The position numbers and the translations under genes are program-made. Shown in pieces: positions 30,712-39,081 of a stretch of DNA of 45,007 nucleotides; positions within the stretch are counted from its first letter, which is position 1, and every line of letters begins with the position of its first letter. Under the pieces are notes generated by a model, which saw only the letters and a program-made list of their open reading frames with translations, was not told where the DNA came from and made no database searches. The DNA is from an uncultured Clostridia bacterium (GTDB lineage: Bacteria; Bacillota; Clostridia; Oscillospirales; Acutalibacteraceae), in NCBI GenBank assembly GCA_930990065.1, contig CAKNOA010000017.1:1-45007 (forward strand), read 5' to 3'.

Positions 30712-31845
30712 ATGAACATGCGGAAAATGGGAAACACGGGGGTCGAACTGTCGGCGCTGGGGTTTGGCTGCATGCGGCTGCCCACCCTGGAAAATGGGGC
30801 CATTGACGAAAAAGAAGCCATTCGGATTATTCGGGAGGCTATCGATAACGGCCTGAACTATGTGGATACGGCGTATTATTACCACGACCAGCAGAGCGAA
30901 GTGCTGGTGGGCAAGGCGCTGCAGGACGGGTACCGCGAAAAAGTGTACCTGGCCACCAAGCAGCCGGAATATAACATTGAAAAGGAAGAAGATTTCGATA
31001 ACTTCCTGAATACCCAGCTGGAGAGGCTGCAGACCGACCACATCGATTTTTATCTGCTGCATGCCCTCAACCGCCGCACCTGGGACGAAAAAGTGGTGCC
31101 CTTCCATGTGCTCGACAAGATGAAAAAAGCCAAAGAAGATGGCCGTGTGCGTCATTTGGGCTTTTCGTTCCACGATGATTTTGATACCTTTAAAATGATT
31201 ATCGACAGTTTTGACGGCTGGGAATTCTGCCAGATCCAGATGAACTACATCGATATTGAAAACCAGGCGACCCTCAAAGGGCTGGAATATGCAGCTCAAA
31301 AGGGGCTGGGCGTGGTGATTATGGAACCGCTGCTGGGCGGCAAACTGGCGAACCTTTCGCCCCAGGTCAAAGAAAAGCTGGATCCCGCCAAAACGCCGGT
31401 GGAATGGGCCCTGGACTTCTTGTGGAACCGCCCGGAAGTGTCGGTGATCCTCAGCGGTATGGGCAGCGAACAGATGGTCAAAGACAATATGACGTATGCA
31501 AGCCGTTCCCATGTGGGCATGCTGTCGGAGAAAGACATCGACATGCTCATGCAGGCCCGCGCCGAATATCAGACCCGCGCGCTGGTGCCCTGCACCGGGT
31601 GCGCGTATTGCATGCCGTGTCCGTTCGGGCTGGATATCCCCGGGTTGTATGAAGTCTATAACCAGACGGTAAACCGTTCCCGGGAGGATTCCCTGGCGGC
31701 GTACGAAGCGATGAGCGTGAAAGCCGACGCGTGCAAAAAGTGCCGCCGGTGCGAAAAGGCATGTCCGCAGCAGATTTCGCCGCTTCAGACCATGCCGGAA
31801 ATCGATGCGTATTTTGCCAAACTGCGCGAAGAGCTGAAAAAGTAA
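30712..31845 (+). CDS. aldo/keto reductase with ferredoxin-type 4Fe-4S domain (377 aa)
   Basis: NAD(P)H-dependent carbonyl reductase barrel (residues 1-280) fused to an iron-sulfur domain, a common arrangement in Clostridia. Catalytic tetrad candidates: D52 and Y56 in VDTAYYYHD, K83 in ATKQ and H117 in LLHALNRR. The C-terminus has CTGCAYCMPCPFGLDIP (C294, C297, C300, C303) and CKKCRRCEKACPQ (C341, C344, C347, C351), enough for two [4Fe-4S] clusters. Electrons could pass between NAD(P)H and ferredoxin; the substrate is unknown. AAAGGAGG lies 10 nt before the ATG. Monocistronic, between a consensus promoter and a strong terminator. Confidence 0.94.
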   Translation: MNMRKMGNTGVELSALGFGCMRLPTLENGAIDEKEAIRIIREAIDNGLNYVDTAYYYHDQQSEVLVGKALQDGYREKVYLATKQPEYNIEKEEDFDNFLNTQLERLQTDHIDFYLLHALNRRTWDEKVVPFHVLDKMKKAKEDGRVRHLGFSFHDDFDTFKMIIDSFDGWEFCQIQMNYIDIENQATLKGLEYAAQKGLGVVIMEPLLGGKLANLSPQVKEKLDPAKTPVEWALDFLWNRPEVSVILSGMGSEQMVKDNMTYASRSHVGMLSEKDIDMLMQARAEYQTRALVPCTGCAYCMPCPFGLDIPGLYEVYNQTVNRSREDSLAAYEAMSVKADACKKCRRCEKACPQQISPLQTMPEIDAYFAKLREELKK

Positions 31846-31867
31846 ATCGGTTATCCGTCATAATCGC

Positions 31868-31910
31868 AGGGCTTTCCGTCCGTTTGGATGGAAAGCCCTG
31901 TTTCCGTTTT
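31868..31910 (+). terminator. terminator of the aldo/keto reductase gene
   Basis: AGGGCTTTCCGTCC pairs with GGATGGAAAGCCCT (one G-T pair) around a GTTT loop, followed by GTTTCCGTTTT. Confidence 0.88.
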
Positions 31911-31954
31911 CCGGCGGCTTCACAGAAAAAACAGGGGTGGGTCATAAAAAATTC

Positions 31955-31983
31955 ATGACTTTCCCAGGGCTTTGCCGTATAAT
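31955..31983 (+). promoter_or_regulatory. promoter of the response regulator/kinase/htrA operon
   Basis: ATGACT (31955-31960), 17 bases, TATAAT (31978-31983). The -10 is perfect and the -35 matches at 4 of 6. The start codon is 48 nt downstream. Confidence 0.65.
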
Positions 31984-32031
31984 AAAGGACAGAATAGGCC
32001 CCAAGCGGGGAGAAAAGAGGAGGCTTTGCCT

Positions 32032-32724
32032 ATGTCGGCCGGAAAAATCCTGGTCGTAGATGACGACAAGAACATTTGCGAACTTCTGCGGCTTTATATT
32101 GAAAAAGAAGATTTCACGGTAGAACTTGCCTATGACGGACGCCATGCGCTGGAACTGTTCGAAAGTTTTGCGCCGGATCTGGTGCTGCTGGATATCATGC
32201 TGCCGGAACTGGACGGCTGGCAGGTATGCCGGGAAATCCGCAAACATTCCAAGTGCCCGATTATCATGCTCACGGCCAAAGGCGAAGTATTCGATAAAGT
32301 GCTGGGGCTGGAACTGGGGGCCGATGACTATGTGGTCAAACCCTTTGAAACCAAGGAAGTGATTGCCCGGATTAAGGCGGTGCTGCGCCGTACTGGCAAC
32401 CACAACGACAGCGAAGTGAAAAAAGTGGAATACGACAAGCTGTCGATCAACCTTACAAACTACGAACTGCGCGTCAATGGGCGCCAGGTGGATACGCCCC
32501 CGAAAGAAATGGAACTGATCTATCACTTGGCCAGCAACCCCAACCGGGTCTTTACCCGGGATCAGCTGCTGGACGAAGTGTGGGGGTTCGATTATTACGG
32601 CGACAGCCGTACAGTGGACGTACACGTCAAACGCCTGCGCGAAAAGCTGGAAGGGGTGTCCGACCAGTGGGCGCTGAAAACCGTGTGGGGCGTTGGGTAT
32701 AAATTCGAAGTGAAACAGGAATGA
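32032..32724 (+). CDS. OmpR/PhoB-family response regulator (230 aa)
   Basis: Two-component regulator. The receiver domain (residues 5-118) has the acidic pocket VVDDDKN, phosphoacceptor D54 in LVLLDIMLPELDG, the switch Thr in IIMLTAKG and K103 in DDYVVKPFE. The winged-helix DNA-binding domain (about 130-228) has LTNYELRVNG, PPKEMELIYHLASNPNRVFTR and SRTVDVHVKRLREKLE. GAGGAGG lies 8 nt before the ATG. Its stop overlaps the kinase start (ATGA). Followed by kinase, HtrA protease and lipoprotein, so envelope or secretion stress is the probable signal (inference from CssRS-HtrA of Bacillus). Confidence 0.95.
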   Translation: MSAGKILVVDDDKNICELLRLYIEKEDFTVELAYDGRHALELFESFAPDLVLLDIMLPELDGWQVCREIRKHSKCPIIMLTAKGEVFDKVLGLELGADDYVVKPFETKEVIARIKAVLRRTGNHNDSEVKKVEYDKLSINLTNYELRVNGRQVDTPPKEMELIYHLASNPNRVFTRDQLLDEVWGFDYYGDSRTVDVHVKRLREKLEGVSDQWALKTVWGVGYKFEVKQE

Positions 32725-34346
32725 AAGGTAAATGGAGAATCCGGCGGCCCCTTCGCCGGCAGGAGACCTTGTTCCGCAAATACCTGTCCATTTCGCTGGC
32801 CATTGTGCTGGCCAGCTTTTTTTTGCTTGGTACCGTGATGCTGGTGTTCGTTTCGTCTTTTTGGCAAAACGAAAAAAGCGTGCTTTTACAGACCAACGCG
32901 CAAAATATTGCGGAATTGATGGAAAACCAGGACGATATTTTGGGTTCGGGCAACGAAAAGATTGGGCTGCAGATGCTCACCGAAACATTTGCCGCCAATA
33001 TTGAGGCCGATATTTTTGTGACGGATGTCAGCGGTACGTGCCTGGCGGGGGCGTATGAAAGCAGTGGCCTGACCGAGCGCTTTACGGTGGACCCGTGGAT
33101 CATGAACAGCGTGCTGAAAAACGGGGAATACCGGGGCAACGGGACGTTGTCGGGCGTATATAAAGAAAACTACATGATCATTGGCTGCGCCGTGGAACGG
33201 GACGGGCAAGTGACCGGCGCCGTGTTTGCCACGGCTTCCCTGGCGGCACTGAACAGTTACCGGGTGGAAATCCTGCGTATGTTCCTGTGGGCGGCCATTG
33301 CGGCGTTTGCCATTGCGTTCTTTGCGGCGTGGGGCTTTTCGTTCCGTATGGTGCAGCCTTTGCGCAAAATGGCGGCCGCGGCCCGCAGCTTTGGGGAAGG
33401 AGACTTTTCCGTGCGGGTGGAAGAAAGCGGACAGGATGAGATCGGTGAACTGGCCGTGGCGTTTAATGCCATGGCGACGTCCCTGGCCGACAGCGAATGC
33501 GCCAACCGCAGTTTTATTGCCAATGTGAGTCACGAACTGAAAACCCCCATGACCACCATTTCCGGGTTTATTGACGGGATTTTAGACGGGACGATTCCGC
33601 CGGACCAGGAAAAGAAATACCTGCGCATTGTGTCCAGCGAAACGAAACGGCTTTCGCGGCTGGTGCGCACCATGCTGGACTTGTCGCGGATCGACAACGG
33701 CGAATTGCACCTGCGTATGCGCCGGTTCGATTTGACCAATACCATGTTAAATGCGCTTCTTTCGTTTGAACAGCGCATTGAAGAAAAGAATTTGCAAATT
33801 CTGGGGCTGGAAAACGCCGAGAGCCTGTATGTAGATGGCGATCCGGATATGATTCACCAGGTGCTATATAACCTGATTGAAAATGCGGTGAAGTTTACCC
33901 CCGACGGCGGATATATTGCGCTGAAAATGGAAAAGCAGCCGGGCAAAACGTATATGTCCATCCGCAACAGCGGGCCCGGTATTGCGCCGGACGAAGTGGA
34001 GATGGTATTTGACCGTTTTTATAAGACGGACCGTTCCCGCAACAAAGACAAAACCGGTATGGGGCTGGGGCTTTACATTGTGCGGACCATTATCCGGCAA
34101 CACGGCGGCGAAATTACCGCCAGCAGTATCCCCGGTGATTACACCGAGTTTTCGTTCTTCCTGCCGGATAAACAGGAGGAAAAGAAAAACGAAGTGGCGC
34201 CCCGTTTGAAGAAACCCATCCGAAGCGGGCGCAGCGACCCGGCTTCCAAAGGAAAGGCGCCCCGTGCGGCATCGGGCGCCAAAAACCGCAAGGAATCCCC
34301 AAAGGAAAACCGAAGCAGCCAGAAAAAACGAGCGGAAAGGAAATAG
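32721..34346 (+). CDS. sensor histidine kinase with basic C-terminal tail (541 aa)
   Basis: Membrane sensor partner of the response regulator. TM1 near residues 22-46, an extracytoplasmic sensor of about 140 residues, TM2 near 186-206, HAMP (207-260), and HisKA with H271 in NVSHELKTPMTTISGF. The HATPase domain has NLIENAVKFTPDGG (N box), IRNSGPGIAPDEVEMVFDRFYK (G1/F) and GMGLGLYIVRTIIRQHGG (G2). About 50 extra residues after the ATPase domain are strongly basic and low in complexity (RLKKPIRSGR, KNRKESPKENRSSQKKRAERK-like content), unusual for this class. The gene overlaps the regulator by 4 nt, and the htrA start follows 3 nt after its stop. Confidence 0.94.
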   Translation: MKGKWRIRRPLRRQETLFRKYLSISLAIVLASFFLLGTVMLVFVSSFWQNEKSVLLQTNAQNIAELMENQDDILGSGNEKIGLQMLTETFAANIEADIFVTDVSGTCLAGAYESSGLTERFTVDPWIMNSVLKNGEYRGNGTLSGVYKENYMIIGCAVERDGQVTGAVFATASLAALNSYRVEILRMFLWAAIAAFAIAFFAAWGFSFRMVQPLRKMAAAARSFGEGDFSVRVEESGQDEIGELAVAFNAMATSLADSECANRSFIANVSHELKTPMTTISGFIDGILDGTIPPDQEKKYLRIVSSETKRLSRLVRTMLDLSRIDNGELHLRMRRFDLTNTMLNALLSFEQRIEEKNLQILGLENAESLYVDGDPDMIHQVLYNLIENAVKFTPDGGYIALKMEKQPGKTYMSIRNSGPGIAPDEVEMVFDRFYKTDRSRNKDKTGMGLGLYIVRTIIRQHGGEITASSIPGDYTEFSFFLPDKQEEKKNEVAPRLKKPIRSGRSDPASKGKAPRAASGAKNRKESPKENRSSQKKRAERK

Positions 34347-34349
34347 GAT

Positions 34350-35831
34350 ATGATGGAGGAGAAGAAGAGCCTGGGCATGCAGCCGGAAGAAACCGGCAAG
34401 GCGGCGCCCGTGACCCCTCATGATGAAGAAGCCCCCATGCCCGTGTGGGATGAGGGGGTACCGTCTGAAAAACCGGCCGAAACGGAAGGCGAGCCCCAAT
34501 CGGAACCGGTACAGGCACCTTGGCAGGCTGTAAGCCAGCCGCCGGTTCCACCGCCTCCGGCCAGTGAAAATCCCGACGCGCCGAAAAAGCAGTCGGGCCG
34601 GGGTCAGCGGCGCTTTTTATGGGGCACGGGAATCCTAGCGGGGCTTTTGATTGCGCTCTATATCGGCTATACGGCGGCGGTACTGATCCAGGGCGGCGAC
34701 ACGGGGCTATCGGCGGAAGGGTCTGCCGTCATCGTCGATGATGGGGAAAGCAGTGACGGCGGGTTTGAGTTCGATTGGGACGACGGGGAACCGGAACAGA
34801 GCCAGCCCGACGATACCCAGTTGGAACAGCCCCAGCACATGGCCCCGTCGGTTTCTTACCGTGACCAGGCTATCGATCTGGAAAGCCGGGACGGCAAAAA
34901 AGAACTGACCAATAACGAAGTGTACAAAAAGCTGACCAATTCGGTGGTGGGTATTGCGGCCCGGTATGAGGTGGCCAGCGGCGTGTATACCGTGAGCCAG
35001 GGCAGCGGCATTATTGCCAGCGAAGACGGGTATATTATCACCAACGCTCATGTGATAGGCGAAACCCGCACCGCCGAAGTGGTGGTGTACCTGGCCGACG
35101 GGACCACCTATGGTGCTGTCGTGATCGGATACGACCGTATGACTGACCTGGCGGCGCTGAAAATTGACGCGACAGGGCTGACGCCGGCGGAGTTTGGCGA
35201 CAGCGACGAGCTGGAAGTAGGCGACCCGGTCTTGGCGCTGGGCAGCCCCGGAGGACTGGATTTCCAGAATACTCTGACCAATGGGATTGTGTCGGCGCTG
35301 GATCGGGAAGTGTCCGGCCGCAGTGGCACGTATATTCAGACGAACGCCGCGATTAACCCCGGTAACAGTGGCGGTCCGCTACTAAACCAGTATGGCCAGG
35401 TGATTGGCATCAACTCCAGCAAGATCATGGCCACCGGCTATGAAGGCATGGGCTTTGCTATTCCCACCCGTTCGGCCCAGACGATTTTGCATGATCTGAT
35501 TGCATGTGGTTATGTGCAAGGGCGCCCGCGGCTGGGAATCACCGGCCGTACGGTGGAACAGAATGGCTATAACCCGGCAGGGTTCCAGATTGAATCCGTA
35601 GGGGAAGACAGCGGGTTTGCCAAAGTAGGAACGAAGAAAAATGATATTATCACAGCGGTGAATGGGGAAACCGTTACGTCGCTGGAAGAAGTACAGGCCA
35701 TTATCTTTGAATTTGACCCCGGTGATACGGTGACTATTACCCTGTACCGGCCTTCGCCTCAGGGTGGGGAAGGACAATACCTGGATGTAGAGGTTGAGCT
35801 TTTGGCAGATACGGGGGAAACACAACAGTGA
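34350..35831 (+). CDS. HtrA/DegP-type serine protease with PDZ domain (493 aa)
   Basis: Membrane-anchored quality-control protease. Residues 1-86 are a cytoplasmic acidic, Pro-rich tail, one transmembrane segment spans about 89-113 (LWGTGILAGLLIALYIGYTAA), and a second acidic linker (DDGESSDGGFEFDWDDGEPE) lies outside. The trypsin-like domain has H234 (ITNAHVIGE), D266 (MTDLAALKI) and S340 (INPGNSGGPLL). A single PDZ domain lies near 385-480 (RPRLGITGR, VGTKKNDIITAVNGETV). It is longer than typical Bacillus HtrA because of the tails. AAAGGA lies 9 nt before the ATG. It would degrade misfolded exported proteins under control of the adjacent two-component system. Confidence 0.95.
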   Translation: MMEEKKSLGMQPEETGKAAPVTPHDEEAPMPVWDEGVPSEKPAETEGEPQSEPVQAPWQAVSQPPVPPPPASENPDAPKKQSGRGQRRFLWGTGILAGLLIALYIGYTAAVLIQGGDTGLSAEGSAVIVDDGESSDGGFEFDWDDGEPEQSQPDDTQLEQPQHMAPSVSYRDQAIDLESRDGKKELTNNEVYKKLTNSVVGIAARYEVASGVYTVSQGSGIIASEDGYIITNAHVIGETRTAEVVVYLADGTTYGAVVIGYDRMTDLAALKIDATGLTPAEFGDSDELEVGDPVLALGSPGGLDFQNTLTNGIVSALDREVSGRSGTYIQTNAAINPGNSGGPLLNQYGQVIGINSSKIMATGYEGMGFAIPTRSAQTILHDLIACGYVQGRPRLGITGRTVEQNGYNPAGFQIESVGEDSGFAKVGTKKNDIITAVNGETVTSLEEVQAIIFEFDPGDTVTITLYRPSPQGGEGQYLDVEVELLADTGETQQ

Positions 35832-36466
35832 GAAACAAAAAAGCAAAACAGCTGGCGGCCGCTTTTCTGGCTGTCTGTATGATGAGCTTCGTAGGGTGCG
35901 CTTCGGACGACACGGAAGACAATACGGATAGCGGAGCACAGGCTCCGGTTTCTTCCGGCCAGACGGATGAATCCTTACAAGGGACCGGACAATCGTCCTT
36001 ATGTGGGATGTTGGGCAGCCGCAGCGGATTTCTGTTTGCGGGTAGCGCATGGTACGTGACCAAAGACGATTTTTTGGGGACGGTTGCCCAGTGGTTCCCC
36101 GATGTAGCGAAAGCCCAGGAGACAGAAGAAGAAAACAGTTTTTCTCTTGCCGGAGTGCTCACGTTTGCGGATATCCCCTATGTAGGGTCGCTGGGCGCCA
36201 CGCTCAACGAAACGGACCAGGTAGATGGGTGCACGCTCTCGTTTTCATTTGATACCCAGGATGAATGCCTGGAAGCGTACTTACAAGTGCGGGACATGAT
36301 GGTCGAGAGTTGGGGTGCTGCCGATGCCACACCGGAAGGTTATTCAGAGGAACAGCCTGCCAGAGCGCAGTGGATGGCCGATGACGCCACCCAGGCCGAG
36401 CTGGGTATGCAAGAAGACGGCTTGTCGTTTACCATTACTCTATCGGCGCAGCAGGCCATGGGATAA
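35828..36466 (+). CDS. putative lipoprotein (212 aa)
   Basis: Unrecognised secreted lipoprotein. The N-terminus MRNKKAKQLAAAFLAVCMMSF leads to a lipobox, FVGC-A, with the acylated Cys at about residue 24. A Ser/Thr/Asp/Gly-rich linker follows, then a globular domain of about 150 residues (WYVTKDDFLGTVAQWFPDV; VDGCTLSFSFDTQDECLEAYLQVRD). The start is GTG at 35828, overlapping the htrA stop (GTGA), with a GGGGGA ribosome site 9 nt upstream. Tight coupling to htrA suggests an envelope partner, perhaps an accessory or sensor protein; this is inference. A terminator ends the operon. Confidence 0.85.
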   Translation: MRNKKAKQLAAAFLAVCMMSFVGCASDDTEDNTDSGAQAPVSSGQTDESLQGTGQSSLCGMLGSRSGFLFAGSAWYVTKDDFLGTVAQWFPDVAKAQETEEENSFSLAGVLTFADIPYVGSLGATLNETDQVDGCTLSFSFDTQDECLEAYLQVRDMMVESWGAADATPEGYSEEQPARAQWMADDATQAELGMQEDGLSFTITLSAQQAMG

Positions 36467-36489
36467 CCTATATATTATAAGGAAAAAGA

Positions 36490-36520
36490 AAAGGGACCCA
36501 GTGAAAGGGTCCCTTTTTTA
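36490..36520 (+). terminator. terminator of the two-component/htrA operon
   Basis: AAGGGACCC/GGGTCCCTT stem with loop AGTGAAA, followed by TTTTTA. It lies 24 nt after the lipoprotein stop. Confidence 0.9.
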
Positions 36521-36694
36521 TAGTTTGCCGTCGGAAAACAAAGGATACAAAAGAAGAAAGAGCACAAAAGCCCTTTAGTTACCACAATTTACATAAAAAG
36601 AAGAGGAAAAGGACAGGATAAACGGGAAAGTTGACATATAGCAAAAGTAACAAAATTTCAAGAAAAACTTCTTGCAAAAAAGAGAATTTCAGGC

Positions 36695-36723
36695 TTGCAA
36701 TTCCCGGAAAGGTATGGTATTAT
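36695..36723 (+). promoter_or_regulatory. promoter of the S10-spc operon
   Basis: TTGCAA (36695-36700), 17 bases, TATTAT (36718-36723) with an extended TGG; an overlapping TATAAT sits at 36721-36726. It lies about 310 nt before rpsJ. The stretch 36521-36694 before it is A-rich and shows no gene. Confidence 0.65.
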
Positions 36724-36729
36724 AATCAA

Positions 36730-37034
36730 GCACGACTGCGACAGATATGCGATGAAGCGGGAGGTTGCGGCCAGTATGGCCGGTTTTTCCGCAGAGTATG
36801 TCCGATTTTAAACCGGGCGAAAAGAGTGAGAGTGCAGAAAAACGAACAACGGGTATACTGCGGCTTGAAAAAGCCGTAAGTACGCGCGGATTTCTGTAGT
36901 CTTGACGCTGAGCTTGTCCCGGATTTCACAAAAGTGAATCCGGTTTTTTTATGAAGGGTGGAGAAACACCCGGAAGAGTGTAAACGAAAGCTAAGCGCCG
37001 CCCGCCAATGAAAAACTTCAGGAGGCGATGCAAA
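36730..37034 (+). promoter_or_regulatory. long rpsJ leader with internal hairpins
   Basis: About 300 nt of untranslated leader. It contains CGGCC-AGTAT-GGCCG followed by GTTTTT (36768-36788), CGGCTT-GAAA-AAGCCG (36861-36876), a full terminator at 36919-36950, and GGGTG/CACCC (36956-36970). The layout suggests transcription attenuation of the ribosomal protein operon. No known L4-leader consensus was recognised. Confidence 0.5.
36919..36950 (+). terminator. intrinsic terminator inside the rpsJ leader
   Basis: CCGGATTTCAC pairs with GTGAATCCGG (one bulged T) around an AAAA loop, followed by seven T residues. It lies 85 nt upstream of the rpsJ start, so it would act as an attenuator or end a short upstream RNA. 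Confidence 0.85.
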
Positions 37035-37346
37035 GTGGCAGTCAAAGAAAAGATCAGAATCAGAATCAAGGGGTACGATCATCAGCTGGTGGACCAGTCC
37101 GCCGAAAAGATCGTTGCAACCGCGAAGCGCACCGGCGCCCGCATCTCTGGGCCCGTTCCGCTGCCGACCGAAAAGCAGATCGTCACGATCCTGCGCGCTG
37201 TTCATAAGTATAAGGACAGCCGTGAACAGTTCGAGATGAGAACCCACAAGAGACTGATCGATATTCTCCGTCCCACCAACAAGACCGTTGAGGCTTTGAT
37301 GGGTCTGGAACTCCCCGCTGGCGTTGACATCGAGATCAAACTCTGA
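37035..37346 (+). CDS. rpsJ: 30S ribosomal protein S10 (103 aa)
   Basis: 30S head protein, also the NusG-binding partner NusE. Sequence [36 protein letters not shown] and [20 protein letters not shown] are nearly invariant in the family. The GTG at 37035 with AGGAGG (37020-37025, 9 nt) gives the usual 103-residue length; an upstream in-frame ATG at 37008 would add a non-conserved extension and precedes the ribosome site. First gene of the S10-spc operon, behind a long leader with a terminator. Confidence 0.97.
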   Translation: MAVKEKIRIRIKGYDHQLVDQSAEKIVATAKRTGARISGPVPLPTEKQIVTILRAVHKYKDSREQFEMRTHKRLIDILRPTNKTVEALMGLELPAGVDIEIKL

Positions 37347-37430
37347 TCGTAGCAAGATTTCAACCAACCTGTCGGTCGGGGTCATGTTGGCACAAAGCCA
37401 ACCAATAACCTAACAGGAGGTAAACAAGGA

Positions 37431-38063
37431 ATGCAAAAGGCAATCATCGGCAAGAAGATCGGCATGACGCAGATCTTCGACGCAAACGGCAAAGTCATCC
37501 CCGTAACGGTTGTGGAAGCAGGCCCCTGCGTGGTCTCTCAGAAGAAAACCGTTGAATCCGATGGCTACAACGCGATTCAGGTAGGCTTCGGCGATCTGAA
37601 AGCGAACAAGGTGAACAAGCCCATGAAGGGCCATTTCGCCAAAGGGGACGTAGCCCCGAAGAAAACTCTGCGCGAATTCCGTCTTGACAACATCGACGCT
37701 TACAATGTGGGCGACCTCATTAAAGCCGACGTTTTCGCTGCAGGTGACAAGGTTGACGTGACCGGCACCAGCAAAGGTAAAGGTTACGCGGGCGTAATCA
37801 AGCGCTGGAACTTCCAGCGGCTGAAGGAAACCCACGGTTCCGGCCCTGTGGCCCGCCATGGTGGTTCCAACGGCGCCTGCTCCTCTCCCTCGCGTGTGTT
37901 CCCGGGTATGAAGATGGCCGGCCATCTGGGCGCCGAAAGAGTAACGGTGCAGAACCTGACCGTTGCCAAGATCGACGCTGAAAACAACCTGATTGCCGTC
38001 AAAGGCGCCGTGCCCGGCCCCAACGGCGGTATCGTTGTCATCCGCGACAGCGTGAAAGCGTAA
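37431..38063 (+). CDS. rplC: 50S ribosomal protein L3 (210 aa)
   Basis: Early-assembly 23S rRNA-binding protein near the peptidyl transferase centre. [21 protein letters not shown] at the N-terminus, the loop [19 protein letters not shown] and [15 protein letters not shown] are diagnostic. The 84-nt gap behind rpsJ holds a GTTGGC-ACAAA-GCCAAC hairpin (about 37384-37400) and AGGAGG before the ATG. Confidence 0.97.
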   Translation: MQKAIIGKKIGMTQIFDANGKVIPVTVVEAGPCVVSQKKTVESDGYNAIQVGFGDLKANKVNKPMKGHFAKGDVAPKKTLREFRLDNIDAYNVGDLIKADVFAAGDKVDVTGTSKGKGYAGVIKRWNFQRLKETHGSGPVARHGGSNGACSSPSRVFPGMKMAGHLGAERVTVQNLTVAKIDAENNLIAVKGAVPGPNGGIVVIRDSVKA

Positions 38064-38080
38064 GGGAAGGAGGAAATAGC

Positions 38081-38704
38081 ATGCCTACAGTTTCTGTTTT
38101 TGATATGACCGGCAAAGAGATCGAAAAGATCGAACTGGCCGAATCTGTTTTCGGTGTAGAGCCCAACGTAGCCGTGATGAACGACGTGGTGAAGAACATT
38201 CTCGCTAACCGCCGTCAAGGTACGCAGTCTGCTCTGACCCGTTCTGAAGTTTCCGGCGGCGGCAAGAAGCCCTGGAGACAGAAAGGCACCGGCCATGCCC
38301 GTCAGGGCAGCACGCGGGCTCCCCAGTGGACCCACGGCGGCGTTGCCTTCGCTCCCAAGCCCCGCTGCTACAGCTATACGCTGAACAAGAAAGTTAAGCG
38401 CCTGGCTATGAAGAGCGCTCTTTCCAGCAAAGTGGCCGACGGCCAGATGGTCGTCATTGACAGCATCGTGACCGAAGAATATAAGACGAAGAACATCGTC
38501 AACATGCTCAAGGCCGTGGGCGCTGACAAAAAAGCTCTCATCGTGCTGCCTGAGATCGACAAGAAGGTCATCGCATCCGCTGCCAATATCCCTGGTGTGA
38601 AAACCACCCAGGTCAATACTCTGAACGTGTACGACATCCTGGGCGCCGATATGTTCATCGTCGCGAAAGGTGCCGTGGCACAGATTGAGGAGGTATTCGC
38701 ATAA
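38081..38704 (+). CDS. rplD: 50S ribosomal protein L4 (207 aa)
   Basis: Exit-tunnel protein; in gamma-proteobacteria it also regulates its own operon. The tunnel loop with GGGKKPWRQKGTGHARQGS and TRAPQWTHGGVAFAPKPR is intact, followed by the globular domain (LIVLPEIDKKV). GGAAGGAGG lies upstream of the ATG. The stop overlaps the rplW start by one base. Confidence 0.97.
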   Translation: MPTVSVFDMTGKEIEKIELAESVFGVEPNVAVMNDVVKNILANRRQGTQSALTRSEVSGGGKKPWRQKGTGHARQGSTRAPQWTHGGVAFAPKPRCYSYTLNKKVKRLAMKSALSSKVADGQMVVIDSIVTEEYKTKNIVNMLKAVGADKKALIVLPEIDKKVIASAANIPGVKTTQVNTLNVYDILGADMFIVAKGAVAQIEEVFA

Positions 38705-38994
38705 TGACCGCACAGGAAATCATCGTTCGCCCCGTGATCACGGAGAAATCCATGGCCGGTATCGGCGAAAAGAAATATACCTTCGAAGTGGCCCCCACCG
38801 CCGGCAAGATTGAAATTGCCCACGCTGTGGAAGAGCTCTTCGGTGTGAAGGTAAAGAAGGTCAACACTCTGCATGTACGCGGCCGTCTGCGCCGTCAGGG
38901 TCGGTTTGAAGGGTACACCAAGAGCTGGAAAAAAGCTGTGGTAACCCTGACCGAAGAGAGTAAGACCATCGAATTCTTCGAATCCATGGTTTAA
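38704..38994 (+). CDS. rplW: 50S ribosomal protein L23 (96 aa)
   Basis: Tunnel-exit protein that docks trigger factor and SRP. IIVRPVITEKSMAGI and YTFEVAPTAGKIEIAHAVEELFGVKVKKVNT are the classical L23 segments. Translation is coupled to rplD through the TAATG overlap. An 87-nt gap with a nested hairpin follows before rplB. Confidence 0.96.
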   Translation: MTAQEIIVRPVITEKSMAGIGEKKYTFEVAPTAGKIEIAHAVEELFGVKVKKVNTLHVRGRLRRQGRFEGYTKSWKKAVVTLTEESKTIEFFESMV

Positions 38995-39021
38995 TTGCCG
39001 GGAACGTTTTTCGAAGAGGCA

Positions 39022-39061
39022 AATATGGGAAGGCACGGCAAGCTTCCCGCAAAGCCATATT
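39022..39061 (+). promoter_or_regulatory. intercistronic hairpin between rplW and rplB
   Basis: AATATGG (39022-39028) pairs with CCATATT (39055-39061). A competing or nested pair is GGGAAG (39027-39032) with CTTCCC (39043-39048). No T-run follows, so it is probably an mRNA processing or stability element, not a terminator. Confidence 0.4.
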
Positions 39062-39081
39062 CATGAGGAGTGTGAAACCGA

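Noticed and set aside
36631-36879. 82-codon open frame upstream of rpsJ
   Set aside because: It spans the predicted S10 promoter and leader hairpins, has no ribosome site and no family resemblance.
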